Below, in pieces: positions 45,889 through 55,979 of a stretch of DNA of 64,000 nt. The stretch is from Thermococcus sp. (lineage in GTDB: Archaea > Methanobacteriota_B > Thermococci > Thermococcales > Thermococcaceae). Both the position numbers and the translations under genes were made by a program. The stretch covers positions 124,001 through 188,000 of the forward strand of contig NZ_JACDNS010000002.1 of the NCBI RefSeq assembly GCF_017656495.1, read 5' to 3'. Every line of letters starts with the position of its first letter. Position 1 is the first letter of the stretch. Below the pieces are notes generated by a model that saw only the letters and a list, made by a program, of their open reading frames with translations, ran no database searches and was not told the DNA's origin.

Positions 45889-47148
45889 TCATTCCTTTAA
45901 TCCTCCAACCGTTAAACCGCTCCTAACATAGTTTTGGGCAAGCATGAACATTATAAATACGGGCAAAGCGAATAGTAATGCTGCAGCTGCAAAATAGTTC
46001 CAGTCAATTCCTCTTCCAATTCCCCCCATAAGGAGGTATATCCAAACTGATAGAGGCTGATTTGCTTCTGTAAGCAGTAGATTAGCGAGAATGAACTCTG
46101 TCCATCCCCCAATGAAGGCGAATATTGCAACGGTTGCTATTCCTGGAAGAGCCATTGGTAGCAAGACATATCTGATAATTTGCAGGTAGCTTGCTCCATC
46201 GACTAGTGCTGCTTCATCAAAGTCAGGTGAAATTGAGTCTATGTATCCCTTAAGAAGCCAAGTATTAAATGGAACGCTTCCAGCGGCGTAGATGAGGGAT
46301 AACACTGGCAGTTTGTCGTACAATCCGAGCTTGACAATCATACCATATAATGCTATCAATCCGGCTATTCCAAGACCTCCCGCAACTTGAGTAAACATCA
46401 AATAGAAATATAGGATATGATCTCTTCCAAAGAACTTCAATCTTGAAAATGCATATGCTGCCGGGATCACAAAGAACAACGTTAATATTACTGTGAATCC
46501 TGCTATAAATAGACTGTTCTTAAGATGGGCAAAGAATATTGAGTTTACAAACTTTCCAACTGCTGTTACCTCTATACTTCCAATGTTTCTTGCAACTATG
46601 TACTTCTCCATGGCCCCACTCATTGTAATTCCGTCGAGTTCTCCTTTTTTCAGCTCAACGTTCTTCACAACCGCAAAGCCGATGGTGTTATCTTTGTTGA
46701 TTCTCGTCAGACGGAAAGCTCCGGATATTTCCCCAGTAAACTGCCCCTCTTTTGAGCCGCTTTGATCAACCTTGAATTTAACTTCTTTAAATGGAATCTC
46801 GAACCTCAGCGCTGTAAATGGCCCCGCTTTTACGACTCCCGTTATTTTTCCGTTTGTTACGTACAGTGTATCTCCATCAAGTTTTCCTACTCCCTCAATT
46901 TTTCCAGTGAAGTTTGCAGAGATTTTGCTTCCTTCAAATCCAAATAAAACCTCTTTATAGGCCTCGGCAGTTATATTCCTCGGAATTAAGGTCAACTCTG
47001 TTGTTGCCAGGGTTGATACTGGCTTAATGGAGACTGTAAAGATGTAGTAGACTGGGAAAAGGATAATGAACATTATGAGGACTGCCAAGAGAGTAACGAC
47101 AAATGCTTTAATAATCTCACCTTTTCTTTTTGGTAGCTCAATCTTCAT
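45889..47148 (-). CDS. malG: Maltodextrin ABC importer permease MalG with extracellular insertion
   Basis: Membrane subunit of the maltodextrin importer. At 419 residues it is over 100 longer than bacterial MalG (about 296). Helix 1 is at 13-38 and helix 2 starts near 208. Between them is a beta-rich, hydrophilic stretch (about 70-205, with alternating patterns such as KISANFTGKIEGVG and GQFTGEISGAF) that must be outside. The rest is normal, with the EAA loop EAALVDGASYLQIIRYVLLP near 315. The ATG overlaps the malF stop (ATGA). GGAGGGTG is the SD. Confidence 0.92.
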   Translation of the reverse strand: MKIELPKRKGEIIKAFVVTLLAVLIMFIILFPVYYIFTVSIKPVSTLATTELTLIPRNITAEAYKEVLFGFEGSKISANFTGKIEGVGKLDGDTLYVTNGKITGVVKAGPFTALRFEIPFKEVKFKVDQSGSKEGQFTGEISGAFRLTRINKDNTIGFAVVKNVELKKGELDGITMSGAMEKYIVARNIGSIEVTAVGKFVNSIFFAHLKNSLFIAGFTVILTLFFVIPAAYAFSRLKFFGRDHILYFYLMFTQVAGGLGIAGLIALYGMIVKLGLYDKLPVLSLIYAAGSVPFNTWLLKGYIDSISPDFDEAALVDGASYLQIIRYVLLPMALPGIATVAIFAFIGGWTEFILANLLLTEANQPLSVWIYLLMGGIGRGIDWNYFAAAALLFALPVFIMFMLAQNYVRSGLTVGGLKE

Positions 47149-48038
47149 CCTTTAGCACCCTCCTGGAGCTTTGTTATCTTGACGTTAATGTACATGTAAA
47201 CAGCTAAGACAAGGGTTGCAATCACCATTATCGCTGCTGCTCTTCCATAATGCGGCGATGCTCCAAATGCTCTCCTGAAACCATACAGCAAGATGAACTT
47301 GTCCTCAAAGAGTCCAGCGTTGTACAGATAGGGCACCATGAAGTACTGAAAGCTTGCTGCTGATGTTAGAATTGTGGCGAATGCTATGGGTTTGCTAACT
47401 ATTGGGATCACAACATGCCTCAAACGCTGCCAGTATGTTGCTCCATCAATTATTGCGGCTTCAATTAGAGTGTCTGGAACTGATTGCAGTGCTGCTGTGA
47501 TTACAGTCATCATAAATGGATAAGCCAACCACACTTCGATTACGTTAAGCGCAATAAATCCCCAAAGAGGGTCATTAATCCAGTTCGGCGGAGTTGAAAC
47601 TCCAAGTGATTTGAGGACAATATTTATCGGGCCAAAAACAGGGTCAAACATGAATCTCCAAACTGTGATTGAAAACAGTAAAGGTAATGCCCAAGGGATT
47701 ATCAGGAGGGATCTATACAAAAGCTTACCTTTAACATACTTGTTATTGTACAAAATGCTCAGAAATATTCCAGAAAAGACTTTCAAAGTCACGCTTGTCA
47801 ATACAAAGAACCATGTCCATAAAAAAGCTCTCCTAAATTTTTCATCACTCAAGGCCCATTTAAAGTTCTCAAGCCCAACAAACTGTAACTGCTTTGTTGA
47901 TTCAATGGGGAAGTTTCCAAGTTGGGCATTTGTGAACGCTATATAGATTGAGTAAACTATTGGCCATAGGTTGAAAGTTAAAAATGCAACTATTCCCGGA
48001 AGAATTAGAAACAGCGCAACTACTGTTGTCTTTTTCAT
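47145..48038 (-). CDS. malF: Maltodextrin ABC importer permease MalF
   Basis: Membrane subunit of the maltodextrin importer, 297 residues with six helices. It lacks the large periplasmic loop of E. coli MalF, as is usual for Thermococcales. The EAA loop is visible as EAAIIDGATYWQRLRHVVIP near residue 195. ATG 48038 follows GGGGTGA; GTG 48047 is within that SD. It lies 52 bases after malE. Confidence 0.92.
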   Translation of the reverse strand: MKKTTVVALFLILPGIVAFLTFNLWPIVYSIYIAFTNAQLGNFPIESTKQLQFVGLENFKWALSDEKFRRAFLWTWFFVLTSVTLKVFSGIFLSILYNNKYVKGKLLYRSLLIIPWALPLLFSITVWRFMFDPVFGPINIVLKSLGVSTPPNWINDPLWGFIALNVIEVWLAYPFMMTVITAALQSVPDTLIEAAIIDGATYWQRLRHVVIPIVSKPIAFATILTSAASFQYFMVPYLYNAGLFEDKFILLYGFRRAFGASPHYGRAAAIMVIATLVLAVYMYINVKITKLQEGAKG

Positions 48039-48089
48039 CTCTTTCACCCCGGAAAATTAAATAAGCAAAGAGAGAAAAAGAAAAACATA

Positions 48090-49433
<1,344 letters not shown>

Positions 49434-49452
49434 CTAGTTATTGTCATGAAAG

Positions 49453-49477
49453 TATCATCGTCAGTGATATATATACC
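49453..49477 (-). promoter_or_regulatory. malE promoter with TGM-like operator
   Basis: The minus-strand TATA is GGTATATATATC (49477-49466). Overlapping its downstream edge is TATCAT-CGTCA-GTGATA (49453-49469), one base off the Thermococcales Glycolytic Motif TATCAC-N5-GTGATA bound by Tgr/TrmBL1. A site downstream of TATA corresponds to repression in the T. kodakarensis model, relieved by maltodextrin sugars. Confidence 0.75.
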
Positions 49478-49539
49478 TTACGATTTTTGTTCATGATTGT
49501 TCCATTTTATGTACCTTGCCCAAAAAAGTGCATCAAAAC

Positions 49540-51510
49540 TCATAAAGATGATATGAAAAATGAGAAAGGAAGTAACCTTTCTCCATAAATCTGACCCATA
49601 AGAATCTCAGCTTTCTCTGGCAACTTAATTTTTGCTTCTTTTTCCGAATAATTAATTCCAATCAGTATCCTTTCATTTTTAACTACTCTTTCATACACAA
49701 GGAGTTTATTCTTAAAAAGTATTGGCACAAATGTTCCTCTTTGCAAAGCTTTACTCTTCTTTCTCAGCCTTACTAACTCTTTTGTAGCCTTAAATATCTC
49801 TTCGTCCCATTTCCTTTCATTCCACTCCATAGGTACCCTCGAACTTTCCATAGATGGAATATCCATATCTTCTAAGCCGATCTCATCCCCATAATATATT
49901 GCTGGAATTCCCTTGTAAGTAATAAGGAACGTTAAAGCACAGAGGTATTTTCTCTTATCTCCAACTAATCCCAAAAAGCGTTCCACATCATGGTTGTCGA
50001 GAAAGTTGTACATAGTGTATTCTGCCGGTCCGTAATAAGCGCTCAAAAGCTCAAGCCAGTTTAGAAATTCTTCAGCAGTAATCTCTTCGTACACAAAGAA
50101 CCTTAAAAGAGCCTCATACAATGGATAGTTCATTGTTCCATGGAATTTGTCAAAGAGCCATAAACGAGCATCGTCCATGACTTCTCCTATAAGGTATGCA
50201 TCATCTGGGATATCTTTCTTAACTTCTTGCCAGAGATCGGGTGGAACACCGTGAGCAACATCTAACCTCCATCCATCTGCTCCTCTCTCAAGCCAGTATT
50301 TCATCACGGTGCGTATAAACTCTCTAACCTCTGGATTTTCGTGATTAAGGCGCGGCATTAACCAGACTGAGAAGAAGCTTTCATAGTTCCATTTAAGTTT
50401 CTTAAGTTTTTGATACTTTTCAATCCAAGGTTCGTTGGAGTGTAGAAGCTTTGAAAATTTCTTAGAAACTACAGGGAAGCTAAGGATGCGGTAGAAGTTT
50501 CTGTACTTGCTCTCTTTCCCTTTTTCGAGAATATCTTGGAAGTAGGGATGGAAAAAGCTAGTATGATGAAAAACACCATCGAGAATTAACTTGATATCTC
50601 TCTTTTTCAACTCATCAACTAGCTGCTCAAATGCCTTGTCCCCTCCAAACTTCTTGGCAACGTGGAAATAATCAATAACATCATAACCATGGTATGTCAT
50701 GGACTCGAATATTGGGGTTAAGTAAAGAGCATTAGCTCCAAGTTCTTCAATGTAATTAAGTCTATCCATAATGCCTTCAAGATCACCACCGTGATGGGTG
50801 ACGATATTGTTAAGCTCTATACAGTTACGCGGATCATTATTTGGATTCCCGTTGGCAAATCGGTCAGGCATTATTTGATAAAAGATTCTTTTAAAAATCC
50901 AGTGGGGCACATTAAACATATCTTTTTGCTTGCTAAAATCTACCTTAAAGTCTCCATAATCGATAATGTCATCTATTGTGTGAACCTCAAAGTAATACTC
51001 CAACTCCTCTTTTTTAGGCAAAACTGCCTCAAAATACTCAAAGAGTTCATCTCGTGCTTTTCTTCTCATTTCATATTTTTGGTCTGAAATTAAAAACACT
51101 CTTTTAGCTGTTCCTTTTATAGCTCTAAAACGGATATATGTTACATCCCCAAAGGAATAAGCATAAATCAAAGAAGGATAATGGTAAAATTTCTCTCCCG
51201 AGAAGATTTTAGCAACATTAACAGTCTGCTTAAATTTGTATGAAAGCCTTCTATATACAGTTTTTTCATTATTTTCAAAATCTAACGTTAAGTTCCCATC
51301 AATGGAAAAGGCATAATACCAGACTCCCTCTGGAAGCTCGATTTTTATGCTCCATCTTTCGTCTTTTTCTCTCATGCGAAAGCTTCCTTCATTGAATGCA
51401 TTGAAGTTCCCGAGGAGATAAGCATATCTTCCTCTCTTGGGTATGCTGAACTCTACTTCTGCAACTTTGCCGAGATGCTCATCATTTTTAAAGCCGAAAA
51501 TCTTATACAT
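49540..51510 (-). CDS. GH13 cyclomaltodextrinase/neopullulanase-like amylase
   Basis: 656-residue enzyme without signal peptide, so intracellular; it probably opens and cuts imported cyclodextrins and maltodextrins. An N-terminal beta domain (about 1-205, two modules) precedes the GH13 barrel with DGVFHHTS (region I, near 315), GWRLDVAHG (nucleophile Asp, near 418), LIGEVMDD (acid Glu, near 442) and FLDNHDVER (Asp, near 505). It is divergent from the Tgr-like regulator, and the shared gap holds ATCAC/GTGAT half-sites. Confidence 0.9.
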   Translation of the reverse strand: MYKIFGFKNDEHLGKVAEVEFSIPKRGRYAYLLGNFNAFNEGSFRMREKDERWSIKIELPEGVWYYAFSIDGNLTLDFENNEKTVYRRLSYKFKQTVNVAKIFSGEKFYHYPSLIYAYSFGDVTYIRFRAIKGTAKRVFLISDQKYEMRRKARDELFEYFEAVLPKKEELEYYFEVHTIDDIIDYGDFKVDFSKQKDMFNVPHWIFKRIFYQIMPDRFANGNPNNDPRNCIELNNIVTHHGGDLEGIMDRLNYIEELGANALYLTPIFESMTYHGYDVIDYFHVAKKFGGDKAFEQLVDELKKRDIKLILDGVFHHTSFFHPYFQDILEKGKESKYRNFYRILSFPVVSKKFSKLLHSNEPWIEKYQKLKKLKWNYESFFSVWLMPRLNHENPEVREFIRTVMKYWLERGADGWRLDVAHGVPPDLWQEVKKDIPDDAYLIGEVMDDARLWLFDKFHGTMNYPLYEALLRFFVYEEITAEEFLNWLELLSAYYGPAEYTMYNFLDNHDVERFLGLVGDKRKYLCALTFLITYKGIPAIYYGDEIGLEDMDIPSMESSRVPMEWNERKWDEEIFKATKELVRLRKKSKALQRGTFVPILFKNKLLVYERVVKNERILIGINYSEKEAKIKLPEKAEILMGQIYGERLLPFSFFISSL

Positions 51511-51515
51511 AGGTC

Positions 51516-51580
51516 ATCACTATATATCACTGGTGATGATTAAACTTTATTCAGTGAAAGCTTAAAAAGATATAGGGTCT
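51516..51580. promoter_or_regulatory. Divergent promoter of the GH13 gene and regulator, with ATCAC half-sites
   Basis: On the plus strand ATCAC occurs at 51516-51520 and 51526-51530, and GTGAT at 51533-51537, so 51526-51537 reads as the short palindrome ATCAC-TG-GTGAT. These are half-sites of the TGM but with a 2-base rather than 5-base spacer. GAATAAAGTTTA (minus, 51552-51541) is a possible TATA for the GH13 gene and TTAAAAAGATATAGG (plus, 51562-51576) for the regulator. Confidence 0.5.
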
Positions 51581-51601
51581 TTAAAGATTGGGGGTTGAAA
51601 A

Positions 51602-52624
51602 ATGAAAGAAGAAGAGATTATTGAAAAACTTCAGAAGTTTGGTTTAACAAAGTATGAAAGCTTGGCATATATAACTCTCCTCAAGCTTGGTCCAAGCAAA
51701 GCCACAGATATAACAAAGGAAAGCGGCATTCCACACACGAGAGTTTACGATGTCTTGAGCTCTCTTCACAGGAAGGGGTTTGTTGATATAATGCACGGCA
51801 CTCCCCGTTTATACAAGCCAGTGAATCCTGAGGTGGTACTTGAAAAAATTAAGGAGGACTTAATAGCAGACATTGAGGATCTTAAGAAGGCCTTTCTGGA
51901 ATTGTACAGGTCTGTCCATGGGGAAGAGTTGCCTGAGATTTGGACAATCCATGGCTTTGATAACACTCTTGAAAGGGCGGAATACATAATAAGAACTGCA
52001 AAATATGAAGTTTTAATAAACACACCCTTTGAGTTCCTCTCACTGCTTAAGGAGGAAATCAAAAAGAGGAAAGATATTATTTTTGTAATAATCAGCAACT
52101 TTAAAGAGGTTCCAGAGTGGCTCAAAAAGGATAATATTGTCCTTGCAAGAAGCGGAGGCGCACCCTGGCTCATGGCAAGCTGGATTATAGGGGATATGGA
52201 CTATGCGCTCTTCTTTGGGGCTCTTCCAAGAGATAGGAGGAAGGAGAAGTTCTACTCCTTCTGGGCAAAGTCAGCAAAGCTGATTCAAAATTATATGCAC
52301 TGGTTCTACACGATTTACCTTGATAACAGTACGATAATCAAACCAATAAACTATGAAAAACTGAAAAAGCCTCTCCAGCTTGTAAACATTAGAACGCTAA
52401 TCACTTTGCTCAGGCAGACAAATCTCCCAAGAGAGATTGAAGTAATTGGAAAGCTTGTGGAAAACAAGGAAGCAATAACACTGAGGGGAGAAGTGGTGGA
52501 GTTTGAGTACACGCCGTTGATAGCGAGCATAGCAGTTGACGATGGAAAGAGAAGATGGAAAGTTGGTGGGCTTGGTAGCTACTTCGAGGACATCGAAGGA
52601 GAGAAATTCATACTCCTGGCCTGA
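51602..52624 (+). CDS. tgr: TrmB-family sugar regulator, Tgr/TrmBL1 type
   Basis: 340-residue regulator with an N-terminal winged helix (about 10-75; LTKYESLAYITLLKLGPSKATDI), a coiled-coil link, and a sugar-binding C-terminal domain (about 110-340). In T. kodakarensis the Tgr gene sits in the same place, between the maltodextrin genes and glgA, and controls glycolytic and gluconeogenic genes through the TGM; this gene order is the main reason for the name. A TGM-like site is present at malE. GGGGGTTG is the SD. glgA follows after 23 bases. Confidence 0.85.
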   Translation: MKEEEIIEKLQKFGLTKYESLAYITLLKLGPSKATDITKESGIPHTRVYDVLSSLHRKGFVDIMHGTPRLYKPVNPEVVLEKIKEDLIADIEDLKKAFLELYRSVHGEELPEIWTIHGFDNTLERAEYIIRTAKYEVLINTPFEFLSLLKEEIKKRKDIIFVIISNFKEVPEWLKKDNIVLARSGGAPWLMASWIIGDMDYALFFGALPRDRRKEKFYSFWAKSAKLIQNYMHWFYTIYLDNSTIIKPINYEKLKKPLQLVNIRTLITLLRQTNLPREIEVIGKLVENKEAITLRGEVVEFEYTPLIASIAVDDGKRRWKVGGLGSYFEDIEGEKFILLA

Positions 52625-52647
52625 AGTATAAAAAGAGGTGTTAAAAA

Positions 52648-54018
52648 ATGAAAATCTTAATGCTTGGATTTGAGTATTTACCAGTGAAAGTCGGTGGGCT
52701 GGCTGAAGCAATAACCAGTATAGCTGAGACTCTAGCAGAGCTTGGCAATGAGGTTATTGTTTTCACTCCCTCACATGGCCTCAAAGAGGGAACAGAATAT
52801 ACAAGCTTTAAAATAGATGTCTCAGGCCATGTTTGGGATGTTAAGGTTTATGAGAGAGAGCAAAATGGAGTTAGAGTCTTTTCAATTAGCGATCCTCTCT
52901 TAGACAGCCCTGATGTCTATGGTCCTGGATGGGAGGGTATGCTAAGCAAAGCTGTTCACTTTGGAAAAGCAAGCGTTGGACTGTTGAACAAAATTATAGA
53001 AAGAGAAGGAAAGCCCGAGGTTGTCCATACTCATGATTGGCATACAGTCTTTGCTGCAGGTCTTTTGAAAAAATATTTCCAGATACCTCTTGTTGTAACT
53101 ATTCATCGCTTGAATAAATCCAAAGTTCCGGCATATTATTTCCACATGGCTAACTTGGGGGAATTAGCTCCTTATCCAGACATAGATCCAGAACACACCC
53201 TCTGCTATATAGCTGATCTCGTTACGACAGTTAGCAAAAGCTATCTTTGGGAGGAATGGGCGTTCTTTGGCATGTTTGAAGGCAAAGTTACTCATGTCTT
53301 CAATGGCATAGCCTGTGACTTCTGGAACGAAGAATTTTTGGAAAACAAGGATTTGCCAAGAGAAGAGAGGAGGAAAAAGATACTTGAAAGCTTAGGCTTA
53401 AACGATGGGATTGTTTTTATGTTCATAGGTAGATTTGATAAAGCACAGAAGGGAGTTGACACCCTTTTAAAGGCTATCGAAATTTTAGCTGAAAGCTATC
53501 CTCAAGAGTTCTCAAGGATGAGGTTCATCATCATTGGAAAAGGTGATCCAGAGCTCGAGAACTGGGCTCACACAATGGAGAGCAAATATCCAAACAATGT
53601 GAAGGTTATCACTAAGATGCTTAAAAGAGAATTTACGAGAGAGCTCTACGGTAGTGTGGATTTTGTTGTAGTTCCTTCATACTTTGAGCCCTTTGGTCTT
53701 GTGCAGATGGAAGCAATGTGCTTAGGAGCAATTCCAATCGGTTCAGCGGTTGGGGGTATTAAGGACACTATAGTGAGCTTGGATGAGGATGAAGAAAATG
53801 CCACGGGACTTTTGGTTCCTCCAAGGGATGCCTTCGCTTTAGCTCAAGCAATGCTTAGGATGGCGAAGCTTAGAGAAGAAAACCCAGAGCTGCTGAAGAA
53901 AATGAGGGTTAATGGAAAGAGGAGAGCAAAAGAAGTCTTTACATGGGAGAACGCATGTAAGAGATATCTCAGAGCTTACAAAAATGACATAGACAAGGCA
54001 ATAAGCTTCATAAAATGA
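52648..54018 (+). CDS. glgA: Glycogen/starch synthase, GT5
   Basis: Transfers glucose from ADP- or UDP-glucose to a growing alpha-1,4-glucan. The 456-residue protein starts MKILMLGFEYLPVKVGGLAEA, with the nucleotide-sugar KVGGL motif, and has the C-terminal GT-B site PSYFEPFGLVQMEAM (near residue 348) with the conserved E-x7-E pair, and IGRFDKAQKGVD near 265. GAGGTG is the SD. It forms a two-gene unit with the regulator, linking storage to maltodextrin sensing. Confidence 0.92.
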   Translation: MKILMLGFEYLPVKVGGLAEAITSIAETLAELGNEVIVFTPSHGLKEGTEYTSFKIDVSGHVWDVKVYEREQNGVRVFSISDPLLDSPDVYGPGWEGMLSKAVHFGKASVGLLNKIIEREGKPEVVHTHDWHTVFAAGLLKKYFQIPLVVTIHRLNKSKVPAYYFHMANLGELAPYPDIDPEHTLCYIADLVTTVSKSYLWEEWAFFGMFEGKVTHVFNGIACDFWNEEFLENKDLPREERRKKILESLGLNDGIVFMFIGRFDKAQKGVDTLLKAIEILAESYPQEFSRMRFIIIGKGDPELENWAHTMESKYPNNVKVITKMLKREFTRELYGSVDFVVVPSYFEPFGLVQMEAMCLGAIPIGSAVGGIKDTIVSLDEDEENATGLLVPPRDAFALAQAMLRMAKLREENPELLKKMRVNGKRRAKEVFTWENACKRYLRAYKNDIDKAISFIK

Positions 54019-54076
54019 GGCATCAGGACCGAGGTTTGTCCTCACCACTCGGGAGCGGCCAAGCTCATCATCTGCC
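54019..54076 (-). ncRNA. C/D box guide sRNA (minus strand)
   Basis: Read on the minus strand: terminal stem GGCA/TGCC (54076-54073 with 54022-54019), C box ATGATGA 54071-54065, D' CCGA 54052-54049, C' GTGAGGA 54045-54039, D CTGA 54026-54023. D' and C' are degenerate, as is common for the inner pair. Guides are GCTTGGCCGCTC and CAAACCTCGGTC. The minus-strand TATA TTATAAAG (54105-54098) is 25 bases before the 5' end. It starts right after the glgA stop, convergent to glgA. Confidence 0.82.
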
Positions 54077-54121
54077 ATAGCTTTTTATTTTCATCCTCTT
54101 TATAATTTTGGAGGTGGTTAA

Positions 54122-54571
54122 ATGAAATGTCCTTTCTGCAATGCAAATCCTGAAGTGTTGCTTTATGAAGATGACCTAATCAGAATTCTTATCGACTCCT
54201 ATCCAGCTAATAGAGGCCATCTCTTAGTTGTGCCGAGGAGACATGTAGAAAAATGGGAAAAGCTGAGCTTTGAGGAAAAAGTTGCCTTGCTCAGAGGAAT
54301 TGAACTTGCAATAGAAAAGCTAAAGCAGACTTTAAATCCAGATGGCTTTAATGTTGGTATAAATTTAGGAAAAGCCGCTGGGCAGACTGTTCCTCATCTT
54401 CACATTCATGTAATTCCGAGATATGAAGGGGATACGAACTTTCCGAGAGGAGGTGTCAGAAAGGCCGTCCTTGATATTGAAGACGAGAACTTAGAGCTAA
54501 AAGAACGCTGGATTAGGAACAGAATGAGTGAAGAGGAAATTGAAAAGCTAAGGCAGGCTTTTACTCTTTAA
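54122..54571 (+). CDS. HIT family hydrolase
   Basis: 149-residue nucleotide-binding hydrolase of the histidine triad group (H93-x-H95-x-H97 in VPHLHIHVIPRY), of the Ap4A-hydrolase-like branch. A CPFC motif at residues 3-6 may bind zinc with other residues. Family members cleave dinucleoside polyphosphates or AMP conjugates. GGAGGTGG is the SD; TTTTTATTTTC near 54082-54092 may be the promoter, interlaced with that of the divergent sRNA. Confidence 0.85.
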   Translation: MKCPFCNANPEVLLYEDDLIRILIDSYPANRGHLLVVPRRHVEKWEKLSFEEKVALLRGIELAIEKLKQTLNPDGFNVGINLGKAAGQTVPHLHIHVIPRYEGDTNFPRGGVRKAVLDIEDENLELKERWIRNRMSEEEIEKLRQAFTL

Positions 54572-54580
54572 CTGCAATTT

Positions 54581-55330
54581 TTATTCTGCAATATCCAGAA
54601 CTTCAGCCTTCTGAAATTCGAGAATTTTCTCTGGCTTTATCTTTATTAAGCGGTCAATTCTCCCGCCGCCAGCTATTACGACATCTTTTTCAAGAACTCC
54701 ATTGTCAACTATCGTCTTAATTGGCACTCCCAGTGGTGGAACCTCCCCAACTTTGTATCCTGTAATTTTCTCGACCTCTTCTTTATTTGCCATTCTAACT
54801 TTCCCAAAGTACTTTGCGAGCTTTTCTAAGCTAGCTTTAGACTTTCCATCAACTATAACCAAAATCGGTCCTTTTTCTGTGATAAAGACTAGGGATTTAA
54901 CAACTTGTTCTGGTTTGACTCCTAAGAGCTTTGTAACCTGCTTGACGCTCCTAACTTCTTTTCCAACTTCAATTATTTCCCCTCCAAGCTCTTCAACGAT
55001 TTCTTGAAGTCTTATTTCCTTTGCTGGATACTTTTCCTCATTTTTCTTCAGCTTCTTTTCAACAGCTTCATCTAAGTCAATGCCGAGCTCATGAGCCAAA
55101 AGCGTGAGGTAAATTATTACATCAGCAATTTCATCCCCAATCTCTTCTTTAATCTTTGGATTCTTAACTTTCTCAAAAATTTCTTCGTTTGTATCCCACT
55201 GGAAATGCTCTAAAAGCTCTCCCACCTCTACGGCTATTGAAATAGCAAGGTTCTTTGGTGTATGATATTTCTTCCATAACCTTTTGTCTCGAAACTTAAC
55301 TGCCTTTTCCTCGAGCTCTTTAAAATTCAT
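54581..55330 (-). CDS. MazG-like pyrophosphohydrolase fused to YbaK/ProX deacylase domain
   Basis: 249 residues with two domains. Residues 1-103 are an all-alpha NTP-pyrophosphatase domain of the MazG/dCTPase type, with EVGELLEHF and EEIGDEIADVIIYL giving the metal-binding E-x2-E...E-x2-D set. Residues 106-249 are a YbaK/ProX-like aminoacyl-tRNA deacylase domain, with the conserved lysine in VVKSLVF (K145) and the glycine-rich VIAGGGRIDR. One part would clean non-canonical NTPs, the other mischarged tRNA. No frameshift is seen at the joint. It overlaps the next gene upstream by 11 bases. Confidence 0.82.
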   Translation of the reverse strand: MNFKELEEKAVKFRDKRLWKKYHTPKNLAISIAVEVGELLEHFQWDTNEEIFEKVKNPKIKEEIGDEIADVIIYLTLLAHELGIDLDEAVEKKLKKNEEKYPAKEIRLQEIVEELGGEIIEVGKEVRSVKQVTKLLGVKPEQVVKSLVFITEKGPILVIVDGKSKASLEKLAKYFGKVRMANKEEVEKITGYKVGEVPPLGVPIKTIVDNGVLEKDVVIAGGGRIDRLIKIKPEKILEFQKAEVLDIAE

Positions 55331-55607
55331 GTTCCTTCATCTCCCTCAGCATTGTAAGATATTTTAAAAGTTCTTCAAACTCTTCTTTTGAAAATCTTTT
55401 CTCAACTTCTTCATTCGGATCGAGTTTCATGAGGTAGTCCTTTATTCTATTCAGTCTATCAAGCTCATCCTGTAACTCTAAAGAGCGCTGTGTAAATTCC
55501 CAACTCGTATGTGGGCTTTCAAATACTCTCTGTTTGCTAACAACTATTGCAACTTTGACGTTTGCTATTGCCTCGTCAACAAGTTTCAAGAGCTCTTTAA
55601 TTCTCAT
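55320..55607 (-). CDS. Hypothetical 95-residue helical protein
   Basis: Not recognised. Almost entirely helical and charged, with a coiled-coil-like second half (about 45-92). Its stop overlaps the start of the MazG-YbaK gene, so it is the first gene of that pair. Possible promoter in the AT-rich gap at 55610-55640. No known domain. Confidence 0.6.
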   Translation of the reverse strand: MRIKELLKLVDEAIANVKVAIVVSKQRVFESPHTSWEFTQRSLELQDELDRLNRIKDYLMKLDPNEEVEKRFSKEEFEELLKYLTMLREMKEHEF

Positions 55608-55715
55608 TTTTAAGCCCCTCTAATTAATAGCCACAGGGATATTTAAGATGCTCGGCAACTGAGATAAATGAAAAACTTTTAAACTTTAGTGAAGAATCTA
55701 ATCACGGTGATGATC

Positions 55716-55973
55716 ATGGATTTTGCCCTCTTCATGGAGAGGTATGGGTATAAGTTACTTCTTGGATTGATGGCTCTTGCAATAATAGTGGTTGTTGGAA
55801 TACCAATACTCGGCTACCTATACTTCCTCCGGAGATACAGCTGGGAAATTGGGGGGCTGATGCTAATAATAGTGGTGGTTTACGCTTTCTCAGTTAGGAG
55901 AAGAGTCATGGATGCCTATGCCCAAGCACATGGGAAGTACTTCTATGATGACAAGTGGTACAAGAGGAGATGA
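55716..55973 (+). CDS. Small two-helix membrane protein (MDFALFMERYGYK type)
   Basis: Not recognised. 85 residues: N-terminal MDFALFMERYGYK, two membrane helices (about 14-35 and 46-62), then a basic, aromatic C-terminus (RRRVMDAYAQAHGKYFYDDKW). ATG 55716 is four bases after GGTGATG. TTTTAAAC near 55680 is a possible TATA box. It is followed at once by a shorter relative. Confidence 0.6.
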   Translation: MDFALFMERYGYKLLLGLMALAIIVVVGIPILGYLYFLRRYSWEIGGLMLIIVVVYAFSVRRRVMDAYAQAHGKYFYDDKWYKRR

Positions 55974-55979
55974 CTCTCT

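Noticed and set aside
55608-55700. Third C/D sRNA (CTGA followed by ATGA near 55665-55675)
   Set aside because: Only two loose box matches, no matching C box upstream and no terminal stem.
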